A DNA stretch of 64,000 nt from Candidatus Latescibacterota bacterium (GTDB lineage: Bacteria > Latescibacterota > UBA2968 > UBA8231), in assembly GCA_022827835.1 (NCBI GenBank), contig JAJEIO010000049.1:209494-273493 (forward strand), written 5' to 3'. This document shows, in pieces, positions 43,159-51,816 of this stretch; position 1 is the first letter of the stretch; each line of letters begins with the position of its first letter. The notes beneath the pieces are model-generated. The model worked only from the letters and a program-made list of their open reading frames with translations, was not told where the DNA came from and made no database searches. The position numbers and the translations under genes were made by a program.

Positions 43159-43182
43159 TTCAAGTCATGTAGGATTGCTATA
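43159..43182. repeat. solo end of the MITE-like element
   Basis: TTCAAGTCATGTAGGATTGC then TATA closely matches the ends of the element at 31556-31669. Its final bases provide AGGA seven bases before, and the first base of, the ATG of the DapA-family gene at 43182, so a repeat end seems to have become that gene's translation start. Confidence 0.6.
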
Positions 43183-44084
43183 TGAGCTACGAAATCAAAG
43201 ATGTCCTGCCGGTCGTCCACATGCCGTACACCGACGACCAAGCCATTGACTACGCCGTGTTGGAAAGCGAAGTCGATTACCTTTTCGAGACAGGGGCGCA
43301 CGGCTTCTGCCTCGCCTTGGTATCCGACCTGTTGCGCCTGACGGCTGACGAGCGGCTGGCGCTTCCGGCGCGGCTCGTGGAGTTTGCTCGCGGGCGCGGC
43401 CCGGTCATCATCGGCGTTGGGGCCGAGGGCACGGCCCAGGCCCGGCTCTACGCCCGCGCTGCTGAAGACGGCGGTGCCGCGGCCGTCATGGCCATTCCGC
43501 CTATTTCCCGCGCCTTGGGCGAGAGCGAATTGCGCGCCTATTTTACCGCTCTGCTCGCCGAGGTCTCCATCCCGGTCATGATCCAAGACGCCAGCTCGTA
43601 TGTCGGCAACCCCATGAGCATTGAATTTCAAGCGTCGCTCTTTGGCGACTACGGCGACCGCGTCCTGTTCAAACCCGAGGCCACTCCCTTGGGGCCTTGC
43701 ATTTCGGCCCTGCGCGATCAAACTCAGGGCCAAGCCGGTATATTTGAAGGCAGCGGCGGCTTGCTGCTGATCGATTCCTTCCGCCGCGGCATTCGCGGAA
43801 CCATTCCCGGCGTCGAGCTGCTCGACGGCACGGTGGCCCTGTGGCGCGCCCTCGCAGCCGGCGACGAAGAACGCGCGTACCAGATATATTTCCCGATCTG
43901 CGCGCTGTGTACGTTGCAAATCCAAGGGGGTTTGGACGGCTTCATCGTGGTCGAGCGCTACCTCATGCACAAGCGCGGCCTCTTTCCCAACCAAGTCCAT
44001 CGCGGTCCCCTGAGCTTTGCGCTCGATGCGGAAACGCGCGCTGAAATAGATCGTCTGTTCGACCTGCTACAGGACGTGCTATGA
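43182..44084 (+). CDS. DapA/N-acetylneuraminate-lyase-family aldolase
   Basis: Schiff-base aldolase/hydro-lyase of 300 residues. K164 in VLFKPEA is the expected Schiff-base lysine. The conserved Tyr of the Y-N-x-P motif is not where expected; the segment reads IQDASSYVGNP, so it is probably not dihydrodipicolinate synthase proper but a 2-keto-3-deoxy-acid-type relative. Its stop overlaps the aminotransferase start by 4 bases (ATGA), which strongly suggests a shared pathway. Confidence 0.83.
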   Translation: MSYEIKDVLPVVHMPYTDDQAIDYAVLESEVDYLFETGAHGFCLALVSDLLRLTADERLALPARLVEFARGRGPVIIGVGAEGTAQARLYARAAEDGGAAAVMAIPPISRALGESELRAYFTALLAEVSIPVMIQDASSYVGNPMSIEFQASLFGDYGDRVLFKPEATPLGPCISALRDQTQGQAGIFEGSGGLLLIDSFRRGIRGTIPGVELLDGTVALWRALAAGDEERAYQIYFPICALCTLQIQGGLDGFIVVERYLMHKRGLFPNQVHRGPLSFALDAETRAEIDRLFDLLQDVL

Positions 44085-45247
44085 TCGACTCAAAGCGCAT
44101 GCAGGCGGTACAGAGCCCGGTGATCCCGCACGTGGCCGCCCTCATCCGCGACAACCCGGGCACCATTTCCCTCGGCCAAGGCGTGGTGCACTACCCGCCG
44201 CCGCCGCAGGCTATGCAGGCACTTGCCCACTTCGGCGGCGCGATTGTCGAACACCACTATCAAGCCGCCCGCGGCCTGCCCGAACTCAGGGAAGAGTTGC
44301 GCCAGAAACTCGCGTGCGAAAATCAAATCGAGGTAGGCGACGACCAACTCCTGATGGTCACGGCCGGCTCCAACATGGGTTTCTATCACGCCTTGCTCGC
44401 CGTTGCCGATCCGGGCGATGAGATCATCGTGATGTCGCCTTTTTACTTCAATCACGAAATGGCCGTCGGCATGGCCAATTGCCGGGCCGTACTCGTGGCT
44501 ACGGACGAGGCCTATCAACTCGACCTCGACGCGATTGAAGCTACGATCACGGCGCGCACCCGCGCCATTGTTACGATCTCGCCCAACAACCCAACGGGCG
44601 CAGTCTATCGGCCCGCGGACTTGGCCGCGGTCAATCGGCTCTGCCGCGAGCGGGGCCTCTACCACTTTGCCGATGAGGCGTACGAGTACTTCACCTACGG
44701 TGCGGCGCGGCACTTTTCGCCTGGCTCTCTGCCCGCAAGCGCCGAGCACACGATCTCGCTATTTTCCTTTTCCAAGGCATACGGTCTCGCCAGTTGGCGG
44801 GTCGGCTATCTCGTGGCCCCACGGCACCTGTTGGGCGCGCTGGAAAAGATCCAAGACACCGTGCTCATCTGCCCGCCGGTCATCTCGCAACGCGCCGCAC
44901 TCGGTGCCCTCGCGGCTGGAGCGGCTTACTGCAAGAACCATCTAGCGGATATGGATGCGGTGCGACGGCTTTGCCTAGAGCGACTCGGTGCGCTCGGCGA
45001 GCAGGTGCAAGTACCGGCAGCCGAAGGAGCCTTTTATTTATTAGCGCGTCTGCAAAGTGACCTCGACGCTATGGACGTGGTCGCTCGCTTGGTGCGGGAA
45101 CACAAAGTCGCCGTCATTCCCGGCAATGCTTTCGGATTGAGCGCGGACTGCTATTTGCGCGTTGCCTACGGTGCCTTGCGCCAAGAGGATATGGCCGAGG
45201 GCATGGATCGGCTCGTTGGGGGACTGGAACAGATTCTCTCCGCTTGA
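44081..45247 (+). CDS. class I/II pyridoxal-phosphate aminotransferase
   Basis: A 388-residue fold-type I aminotransferase. Schiff-base K232 in SFSKAYGLASWRVGY, N170 in SPNNPTGAVY and the C-terminal YLRVAYGAL (carboxylate-binding Arg) are all present. It is translationally coupled to the DapA-family gene and probably aminates or deaminates the keto acid that enzyme makes or breaks. Substrate unknown. Confidence 0.9.
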   Translation: MIDSKRMQAVQSPVIPHVAALIRDNPGTISLGQGVVHYPPPPQAMQALAHFGGAIVEHHYQAARGLPELREELRQKLACENQIEVGDDQLLMVTAGSNMGFYHALLAVADPGDEIIVMSPFYFNHEMAVGMANCRAVLVATDEAYQLDLDAIEATITARTRAIVTISPNNPTGAVYRPADLAAVNRLCRERGLYHFADEAYEYFTYGAARHFSPGSLPASAEHTISLFSFSKAYGLASWRVGYLVAPRHLLGALEKIQDTVLICPPVISQRAALGALAAGAAYCKNHLADMDAVRRLCLERLGALGEQVQVPAAEGAFYLLARLQSDLDAMDVVARLVREHKVAVIPGNAFGLSADCYLRVAYGALRQEDMAEGMDRLVGGLEQILSA

Positions 45248-45268
45248 CACGGTAGGTTATTTAAGCGT

Positions 45269-48106
45269 ATGTTTCGACTAACAGAGAGCGACCTGAATCG
45301 GCGTGAAGAATACCTCAGAGGAAGTTTTCCACTCCTCTACGACGTGGAACTTCGACAAACATTGTATTCGGTATTCTGGCGGGTTGGTCGCTCTTCTTTT
45401 TTACTTCTACTTGCCCTCCTGCTTCTGCCAGCGGTTTTACGCGCCCAATCCCTCGCCATTGCCCCGAATGCGCTCGATTTAGGTGTAGTTGGCGTTGGCG
45501 TCGAGGTGAGAGCGTCTGTTTCCCTCGAAAATCTGCAAGACGATTCGCTCGAAGTGATCGTCGGTATTAGCGGTGCTGGTTTTGGTGCATCACCGGATAC
45601 ACTGCGCTTGGACGGCAAGGGCAGTGGCAGCGTCGAAGTGCGCTTCAGTGCTACTGCGGCCGGAGAGTACGCGGGCGAACTGACGTTGCAGGTAGTTGCC
45701 TTGTTCAAAGACGAGCGCTTGGTCGTGCCGCTCCAAGCGGTAGCCGTCGTTCCGACCCTAACACTTTTGCCGACCGAAGGGTTGGATTTTGGCGCGGTGC
45801 CCGTCGGGCAAGTGGCAACGGCGACCGTTACTGTCAAAAACACGGGTACCGTGCCTGTGACGGCTGGGCAGATGAAAGTTGCCGATCTACGGGGCCCCTT
45901 TAGCATTGAGGGCGATGTTGGCCCTTGGCCCGCTCCCGGCGGCGAAACGCGGATCGACATTGCGTTTACACCGACGCGCGCGGGGCCGATAGCGACTAAA
46001 TTCGTCGTCACCTCACCCGACTTTGGGAATTGGTCCATTCCCCTGCGGGGGAGCGGTTTGGTGCCGCAAGCGACTTTTTCGCCCCTCCCGCAAGTGGGTC
46101 TCGACTTTGGCGCTGTCGAAGTGGGCCAGCGCCTGACGCGCCGCGTGACCGTCCTCAATCAGGGCCAGGCCGAGCTGCACGTTGAAAACGTCGCCATCGA
46201 GGGCGCGGCCTTTGCCCTAGGGGTCGGGGACTCGTCGGCGACCATTGCTCCCGAGGGACGGCTCGACCTGAGCGCGGCGTTTGTGCCGCAGAGCGAAGGC
46301 GACCAAAGCGGCATCCTGCGTCTGTACACTAGCGATCCGCAAGCTGCCACTGTTGCCATCCCCCTCGCGGGTCGTGGCCAAATTAGCCCGCCGCGCATCG
46401 AGATTATCAATGGCGACATTGATTTCGGCAGCGTGCCCATCGGCGGAACCGCACGCGGCCATTTGCTGTTGTGGAACAAGGGCGGTCAGCCGGGCGTGGT
46501 GGAAGTCTCCGTGGCTGCGGACGAGAGCGTTGAATTTGGTCTCGAACAGCACTCAGTCCTCGTTCAGCCTAAGGCCAGCGCCCCAGTGGCGCTGAGTTTC
46601 TCGCCCAAGGAATCCGGTCCGCGCCAAGCCATTCTCCAAGTCGAGGCCGAAGCCGAGCGCCAGACTGTTCGCTTGCAGGGCATAGGCCAGTTTTTCGCCC
46701 TCAGCCCGACAACGGTGGACTTCGGTCGAGTCGCCGTCGGCGAAAGCAGCAGCCGAGTAGTAGAAATAGCCAATGTGGGCAACGCCGACTTTGAAATTCA
46801 CCAGCTTCGCTCGACAAGTGCCGAATTCTCTGCCCACACTCCAATCGACGCCGACAACAAGTTCCTGCTACCGGCCCAAAGCCAGCGCACCTTGCCGCTG
46901 CACGTGGCCTTCAGTCCATCGGCTCGCGGAGCGATTTCGGGGACCTTGCGCTTGGACGGCTTGGGCGCGAATGAAATGATGACGCTCGATGTCTTGCTCA
47001 AGGGCAACGGCGTGGCCGCCGAAATCGAGGTGAATCCGGCGGGCGTCGTCGATTACGGCTACGTGGCCTTGGGGGAGCAGGCGGAAAGGACCTTCGTGGC
47101 CACCAACGTCGGCGATACCGTGCTGCAAGTCGAGGCGCATCCCCAAAGCAAAGAAGCCCATATTGCGCCGACGCAATTTGCGCTGGCCCCAGGCGAGTCC
47201 GCGCGCCTCACGCTCTTTTTTGCGCCCGATGCCTTGGGCGACCGCCGGGGGCGCGTTTTGTTGGTCAGCAACGACGTCAAAGACCGCGCTCGTCCGCTTG
47301 AATACAAGGGACACGGGGTGCTCGCAGACATCGACTTGGCGCAGATTATCGAAGTCTTGGTTTCGCGCGGCGAAAAGACCCAGCCTTTGGCCGTCGGCTG
47401 GGACAATGCTCCCATCGTACAAAAAGACGGCACTAAAGTGGATGTGGCCTTTGCAATTCCCGACTCGTTGCGGCAGGCGCTAATCGGTCGCGAGGTGGTC
47501 GTCGAGTGGACCCGGCTCGACGAAAATTACGCCCCTAAAGGCAAAAGCAGTACCCAAAAGCAGAAGGTCACGATCTACGAGTCGAGCGGCGGGCGGGTCT
47601 TAGCCGAGGATCTCAACTTGCAGCTATCGGAAGAAGACAATCGCCGAGTGCGGCTCAGAATTACTACTCATAGCTACCCGGGTGCTCCGCCGCAGAGCGT
47701 GTCGCAGCTTTTGGAAGCCGGGGGCTGGAAGTGGGAATTTGAGGCCAAGCCGCTAGTTTCCTTTTTGACGATCCGTCCCGGGCGCAATTATACCGACGCC
47801 GACGGCAACGCGGTCCCAGGCCAAACCGAGCGCCTGATTGGCTTGCCTGGATTGGCCTTTGCCGGCTGGCACAACGTGGATAGCCCGTCGATTTCCGGCA
47901 TCCATTTCACCGCCATCGGCAATGTCCTTGAAGCCCTCTCGACCGGAAACTCGCTGGCCATTTCTCTGGGCGTGGCCATTTCCTTTTACAAGGATCAGTT
48001 TCTCTTTGGCTTCGGCTGGGACATTTACGACAGCCGCCCCCAAGCCAAGCAGAAAGGTTCGCAGGACTACATTATGACCTTTAAGTACTCGGGGTTGTTC
48101 AAGTGA
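45269..48106 (+). CDS. choice-of-anchor D domain (ASPM/SPD-2/Hydin-like) repeat protein
   Basis: A 945-residue exported protein. After about 40 N-terminal residues comes a strongly hydrophobic signal segment (FLLLLALLLLPAVLRAQ). The rest to about residue 690 is a chain of at least six Ig-like repeats with the recurrent signature LDFGAVEVGQ, VDFGRVAVGES or VDYGYVALGEQ, each followed by N-x-G. The final 250 residues lack the repeat and may be a membrane-associated or assembly domain. Likely periplasmic or surface; function unknown. Its end overlaps the convergent cyclodeaminase gene by 8 bases. Confidence 0.8.
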   Translation: MFRLTESDLNRREEYLRGSFPLLYDVELRQTLYSVFWRVGRSSFLLLLALLLLPAVLRAQSLAIAPNALDLGVVGVGVEVRASVSLENLQDDSLEVIVGISGAGFGASPDTLRLDGKGSGSVEVRFSATAAGEYAGELTLQVVALFKDERLVVPLQAVAVVPTLTLLPTEGLDFGAVPVGQVATATVTVKNTGTVPVTAGQMKVADLRGPFSIEGDVGPWPAPGGETRIDIAFTPTRAGPIATKFVVTSPDFGNWSIPLRGSGLVPQATFSPLPQVGLDFGAVEVGQRLTRRVTVLNQGQAELHVENVAIEGAAFALGVGDSSATIAPEGRLDLSAAFVPQSEGDQSGILRLYTSDPQAATVAIPLAGRGQISPPRIEIINGDIDFGSVPIGGTARGHLLLWNKGGQPGVVEVSVAADESVEFGLEQHSVLVQPKASAPVALSFSPKESGPRQAILQVEAEAERQTVRLQGIGQFFALSPTTVDFGRVAVGESSSRVVEIANVGNADFEIHQLRSTSAEFSAHTPIDADNKFLLPAQSQRTLPLHVAFSPSARGAISGTLRLDGLGANEMMTLDVLLKGNGVAAEIEVNPAGVVDYGYVALGEQAERTFVATNVGDTVLQVEAHPQSKEAHIAPTQFALAPGESARLTLFFAPDALGDRRGRVLLVSNDVKDRARPLEYKGHGVLADIDLAQIIEVLVSRGEKTQPLAVGWDNAPIVQKDGTKVDVAFAIPDSLRQALIGREVVVEWTRLDENYAPKGKSSTQKQKVTIYESSGGRVLAEDLNLQLSEEDNRRVRLRITTHSYPGAPPQSVSQLLEAGGWKWEFEAKPLVSFLTIRPGRNYTDADGNAVPGQTERLIGLPGLAFAGWHNVDSPSISGIHFTAIGNVLEALSTGNSLAISLGVAISFYKDQFLFGFGWDIYDSRPQAKQKGSQDYIMTFKYSGLFK

Positions 48107-49052
48107 TCAGGCGGCGGTACACCATGGCCGCCGCACACAAGTCCTGCGCCCCCATCCCCGTCAGATAAACCGCGCTTGGCGCTGACGTGCCAAGTCGCCC
48201 GCAGGCGGCATCGCCGATATCCAGCACCTTGCCCTCAACATTGCGCGCCAAGGCGATCTGCGCAGCTTGGCCCTGCTCGGCCGCAAAGCGAAACTCCCCG
48301 GACTTCTGGGCTTGAGCGAGCACATCAACTACCACTGTGCGCTCGTAGAGGACCTCTGGCGCGAGTTGGCGCGTGCGACTATCCCCGGCGATAACGGCGA
48401 GGTAGGGAACCTCGGCCAGTGCCGCCGCAGTTAAAATGGGCTGCGGCGTCGGCACCGCCGTCAGCACGGCGTCGGCACCGGCAATACACGTCTCTAGCGA
48501 CGTTGCTAACCGCAGGAGCGCACGCAGGTCTGGCTCGACCGCTTTGGCAAATGCCGCTCGGTTCGCCTCCCGGCGACTCGTGCAGGCAATCTCCGCCAAA
48601 TCAAAGAGCGCATCGCAAGATAGGGCCAAGTTCCGCGCAATCCGGCCGGTTCCCAGAATGGCGACTCGCTTGATGGACTCGCCTGCTAGGTATTGAAGAC
48701 CCAGCGCGCCCGCCGCGCCGGTGCGCCGGTCGGTGATGTCCCCGGCCTCCAGCCGCCACGATCGGCCTTGTTGCAAATCTTCAAATGCGATATACGCCTC
48801 CCGCTTGGCCAGCCGTCCGCTCGCCACGTCCGAGAATTCTTCGATGATCTTTCGCGCGCGAAACTTTCCCGGCCATTCCGCTGGCATGTCCAAGCGAAAG
48901 TAGTCGAGTGCCCCGCGCTTTTGGATGGACTCGGTGCGCGGCGGATTGTCGATGACCCCCGCGCCGTAGCGCTCAAACGCTTGGTGACAGGCGGTGAGAA
49001 AGTCAGCCGTAGAGAAGCGATGGGCAAAGGTTTCTTCGCGCCAGATATCCAC
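48099..49052 (-). CDS. ornithine cyclodeaminase/mu-crystallin family protein
   Basis: NAD(P)-dependent protein of 317 residues. The Rossmann loop VAILGTGRIARNLAL and the following TSRREANRAAF are visible, with an N-terminal dimerisation domain. Typical ornithine-binding residues are not certain, so it may be an alanine or imino-acid dehydrogenase relative. The gene is convergent with the Ig-repeat protein and divergent from the cell-wall operon (62-base gap). Confidence 0.83.
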   Translation of the reverse strand: MDIWREETFAHRFSTADFLTACHQAFERYGAGVIDNPPRTESIQKRGALDYFRLDMPAEWPGKFRARKIIEEFSDVASGRLAKREAYIAFEDLQQGRSWRLEAGDITDRRTGAAGALGLQYLAGESIKRVAILGTGRIARNLALSCDALFDLAEIACTSRREANRAAFAKAVEPDLRALLRLATSLETCIAGADAVLTAVPTPQPILTAAALAEVPYLAVIAGDSRTRQLAPEVLYERTVVVDVLAQAQKSGEFRFAAEQGQAAQIALARNVEGKVLDIGDAACGRLGTSAPSAVYLTGMGAQDLCAAAMVYRRLIT

Positions 49053-49114
49053 GTATCATCCTTTGTTTACTTGACTTAACTTGCCGTTTTTTATTCATTA
49101 ATGGCGTTGGAGCG

Positions 49115-49579
49115 ATGGATCGAGAAAATTCCTATGTGCAGGAGCTAATTTTGTGGGGGCTGGCCACTGTGGCCATAGTTCTTCTCCTCAAGGCAGCCTT
49201 CTGGCCGCAATCTGCTGCCCCCGAGCCAACGCCCCAACAGGAAGCCCCCAAGCCGGGAACCGCTCCCCAGCTTAGTCCCATTCGGGTCGAAATTCTCAAT
49301 GGCGGAGGCGAATCGCAAGTCGCCGCCCGCCTGCGCAAAAAGGCACGCGCCCTCGGGTTAGACGTAATTCACGAAGGCAATGCGCCCAGCTTTAATTATC
49401 TCCACACCCTCGTCGTCGATTTGGACGGCGATATCGAGCAAGCTCGACAAGTGGCGGACATCTTGGGAATACCTCATTTTATTCAGCAGAAGAAGGAAAA
49501 TCAGTTCAATCTAGCAAGCGTCTCGATTGTCATCGGGCGCGACTATCGCCGCATCGGCCTACTCAATCCGGCCAAGTAA
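49115..49579 (+). CDS. LytR C-terminal-domain protein, membrane-anchored
   Basis: A 154-residue protein with one N-terminal membrane helix (about 11-30), a Pro-rich linker, then a LytR_C-type domain (about 53-145; VEILNGGGESQVAARLRKKA). Such domains accompany envelope-polymer enzymes, but no LCP catalytic domain is present. First gene of the operon 49115-58260; the RsfS gene follows 16 bases later. Confidence 0.85.
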   Translation: MDRENSYVQELILWGLATVAIVLLLKAAFWPQSAAPEPTPQQEAPKPGTAPQLSPIRVEILNGGGESQVAARLRKKARALGLDVIHEGNAPSFNYLHTLVVDLDGDIEQARQVADILGIPHFIQQKKENQFNLASVSIVIGRDYRRIGLLNPAK

Positions 49580-49595
49580 CCACGAGAAAACGTCC

Positions 49596-49997
49596 ATGAT
49601 CCTGTGTCAAGAGCCGCGCATCACCCGCATCGTAGAAATTTTACAAGATAAGAAGGCCTTCGCAATAACCTTGCTAGATCTGCGCGACATTTCCGACACC
49701 TGTGACTACTTCTTGCTCTGTACGGGCACCTCTGAACAGCACATTCGCAGTCTCGTCGATGCGGTGCGGGACCAGCTCGTCGAGATGGGAGAAAAGCCTT
49801 GGCACATTGAGGGCGCGGATACGCGGCGCTGGGTGCTGATGGATTACGTCGATTTTGTCGTCCACATCTTTCGCGAGGAGGCGCGCGACTTCTACGCTTT
49901 AGAGAGGCTGTGGGGCGATGCTGAACGCACGGATTTCGCCGATGGGGACGCGCCTGAGGAAGCCCCAGAAAAGCCCTTTGAATTTTCGACTTTCTAA
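49596..49997 (+). CDS. rsfS: ribosomal silencing factor RsfS
   Basis: A 133-residue Iojap-family protein that binds ribosomal protein uL14 and blocks subunit joining in starved cells. LDLRDISDTCDYFLLCTGTS, EGADTRRWVLMDYVDFVVHIF and ARDFYALERLWGDA are diagnostic. The acidic C-terminal tail is longer than usual. Start 49596 replaces the longer frame at 49527. Its stop TAA shares a base with the next ATG (49997). Confidence 0.94.
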   Translation: MILCQEPRITRIVEILQDKKAFAITLLDLRDISDTCDYFLLCTGTSEQHIRSLVDAVRDQLVEMGEKPWHIEGADTRRWVLMDYVDFVVHIFREEARDFYALERLWGDAERTDFADGDAPEEAPEKPFEFSTF

Positions 49998-51037
49998 TGC
50001 CGATGCAAACGCTCAAATGGCAGGACGACGCGCTGAGCCTGCTCGACCAGACTCGCTTGCCCGAGGAGCTGGTGTACACAACCTACCGCGATGTCGAGGC
50101 CATCGCCCGCGCTATTGAAAGGCTGGTGGTGCGCGGTGCCCCGGCCATTGGCTTGGCGGCTGCGTATGGCGTGGTGGTGGGTGCGCGTGCCGCGGTCGAT
50201 TGCGCCTCCGAGTCTTTTGGTCGCTGCGTAGAAGCTGATATCTCCCGCCTCGCCCGCACCCGGCCCACCGCGGTCAATTTGTTCTGGGCCTTGGATCAAA
50301 TGCAGGAGGTGTTGGCGGCGAATCGGGATCGTGACAACCACTCCATCTGCGACGCCCTGCTAGCGGCTGCTCACCGCCTTTTTGAGGAAGACCGTCAAAT
50401 CTGTCGCCAGATCGGCGCACACGGCGCGGCACTCCTGCGCGATGGCAGCCAAGTTATCACGCACTGCAACGCCGGCGGCTTGGCTACGGCAGACTACGGC
50501 ACGGCCTTGGGGGTAGTCTATGCAGCCCAAGAGGTAGGTAAGAAAGTTGCCGTGTTTGCCGACGAAACTCGCCCCTTGCTCCAAGGTTCGCGGCTGACGG
50601 CGTGGGAGCTGATGCAGAGCGGCATCGACGTCAAGGTCATCTGCGACAGTGCGGCCGCGGTCGTGCTGCGCAATGAGGCGATTGACTGCTGTATCGTGGG
50701 TGCTGACCGCATCGCTAGCAACGGCGATGTGGCCAACAAAATTGGCACCTATGGACTGGCTATCCTCGCCCGCGAACACGACGTGCCTTTCTACGTGGCC
50801 GCGCCGGTCTCGACCCTCGACATGAAATTGACCTCGGGTGCGGAAATACCCATTGAAAAACGCGATGGAGCCGAGGTTCGCCAAGGCATGGGCAAGCCCA
50901 CGGCCCCGGACGCGGTGCCGGTTTACAATCCGGCCTTTGACGTCACGCCCTGCGACTTGGTGTCGGCGATCATTTCGGAAAAGGGCGTCGCCCGCGCTCC
51001 GTACGAACCCGCCCTGCGCGCTTGGATCGAGCCATGA
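49997..51037 (+). CDS. mtnA: S-methyl-5-thioribose-1-phosphate isomerase
   Basis: Converts methylthioribose-1-phosphate to the ribulose form in methionine salvage. VVRGAPAIGLAAAYG, catalytic C157 in HCNAGGLATADYGTA, and D237 in VGADRIASNGDVANKIGTY match MtnA rather than eIF2B proteins. 346 residues, normal. No other salvage genes are here; it links to SAM use indirectly. One-base overlap before and a 4-base ATGA overlap after indicate operon membership. Confidence 0.94.
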   Translation: MPMQTLKWQDDALSLLDQTRLPEELVYTTYRDVEAIARAIERLVVRGAPAIGLAAAYGVVVGARAAVDCASESFGRCVEADISRLARTRPTAVNLFWALDQMQEVLAANRDRDNHSICDALLAAAHRLFEEDRQICRQIGAHGAALLRDGSQVITHCNAGGLATADYGTALGVVYAAQEVGKKVAVFADETRPLLQGSRLTAWELMQSGIDVKVICDSAAAVVLRNEAIDCCIVGADRIASNGDVANKIGTYGLAILAREHDVPFYVAAPVSTLDMKLTSGAEIPIEKRDGAEVRQGMGKPTAPDAVPVYNPAFDVTPCDLVSAIISEKGVARAPYEPALRAWIEP

Positions 51038-51810
51038 GAACGTACTCTTTCCTCTTCTTGCTGGTCTTGCTCGGCACGGCCCACTGCGCGAGCGCACCGC
51101 GCTGGCGCAGCGATTCGGGCGATGCCGCGCCCGCCAGCCGCGAAGAATTTGATCCGCGTACCCTCGACGAAGATTTGCTAATTGAGCCAGTTCAACGCGA
51201 GAACCGCGATCAGGCCCAAACCCCAGCGGAGCCGACAGCTCCCGTGCAAGAGCACGCCCCGGCAGCAAGCGCTTCGGTCTATCGCCTCCAGCTAGCGGCC
51301 CTGAGTAATGAAGCCATGGCCCGCCAACTCCGCGCCGAACTAGAACGCGCTCTCGGTGTGAAGGTTTATCTAGTGGCCCGCAACGCGCACTCGGTGCTGC
51401 AAGCTGGCCAATACGCTACCCACGCCGCAGCCGCAGCCCTCAAGGAACAGGTCGTCGCACTTGGCCCGGACTATGCCGATGCCTATGTCGTCGAGGTCCC
51501 GGCGAGCGCGATGCCCGATTCCGCTCCAGAGGAGGCTGCGCCCGAGTTGGTGAGTATCACTGGCTGGCGGGTGCTGATTGACCAGTTCCTATCGCACGAT
51601 CACGACAAGGCCATCCACCTCGCGGAAGAGGCAAAAAAGCGCCTGAAGCGCGAAGACATCAATGTGACCCTTAAGGGACCTTATTACAAGATCGAAGTCG
51701 GCAACTATCGCACTGAGGCGCAAGCCCAAGCCGCGGCCGAACGAATCGGGAGGTATTACCCCAACGCTCTCAAGGTCCGCTCCCAGATCCTCGTCTCGCA
51801 GGAGGAATAA
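51034..51810 (+). CDS. SPOR-domain envelope protein
   Basis: A 258-residue exported protein. The N-terminal LFLLVLLGTAHCASA is a signal with a possible lipobox (His before Cys is unusual). A Pro/Ala-rich linker is followed by a SPOR-like domain (about 84-155; YRLQLAALSNEAMARQLRAEL) and a second one (about 175-255; YYKIEVGNYRTEAQAQAAA). SPOR domains bind denuded peptidoglycan at division or elongation sites, fitting the neighbouring wall genes. Confidence 0.85.
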   Translation: MRTYSFLFLLVLLGTAHCASAPRWRSDSGDAAPASREEFDPRTLDEDLLIEPVQRENRDQAQTPAEPTAPVQEHAPAASASVYRLQLAALSNEAMARQLRAELERALGVKVYLVARNAHSVLQAGQYATHAAAAALKEQVVALGPDYADAYVVEVPASAMPDSAPEEAAPELVSITGWRVLIDQFLSHDHDKAIHLAEEAKKRLKREDINVTLKGPYYKIEVGNYRTEAQAQAAAERIGRYYPNALKVRSQILVSQEE

Positions 51811-51816
51811 CGCGCC

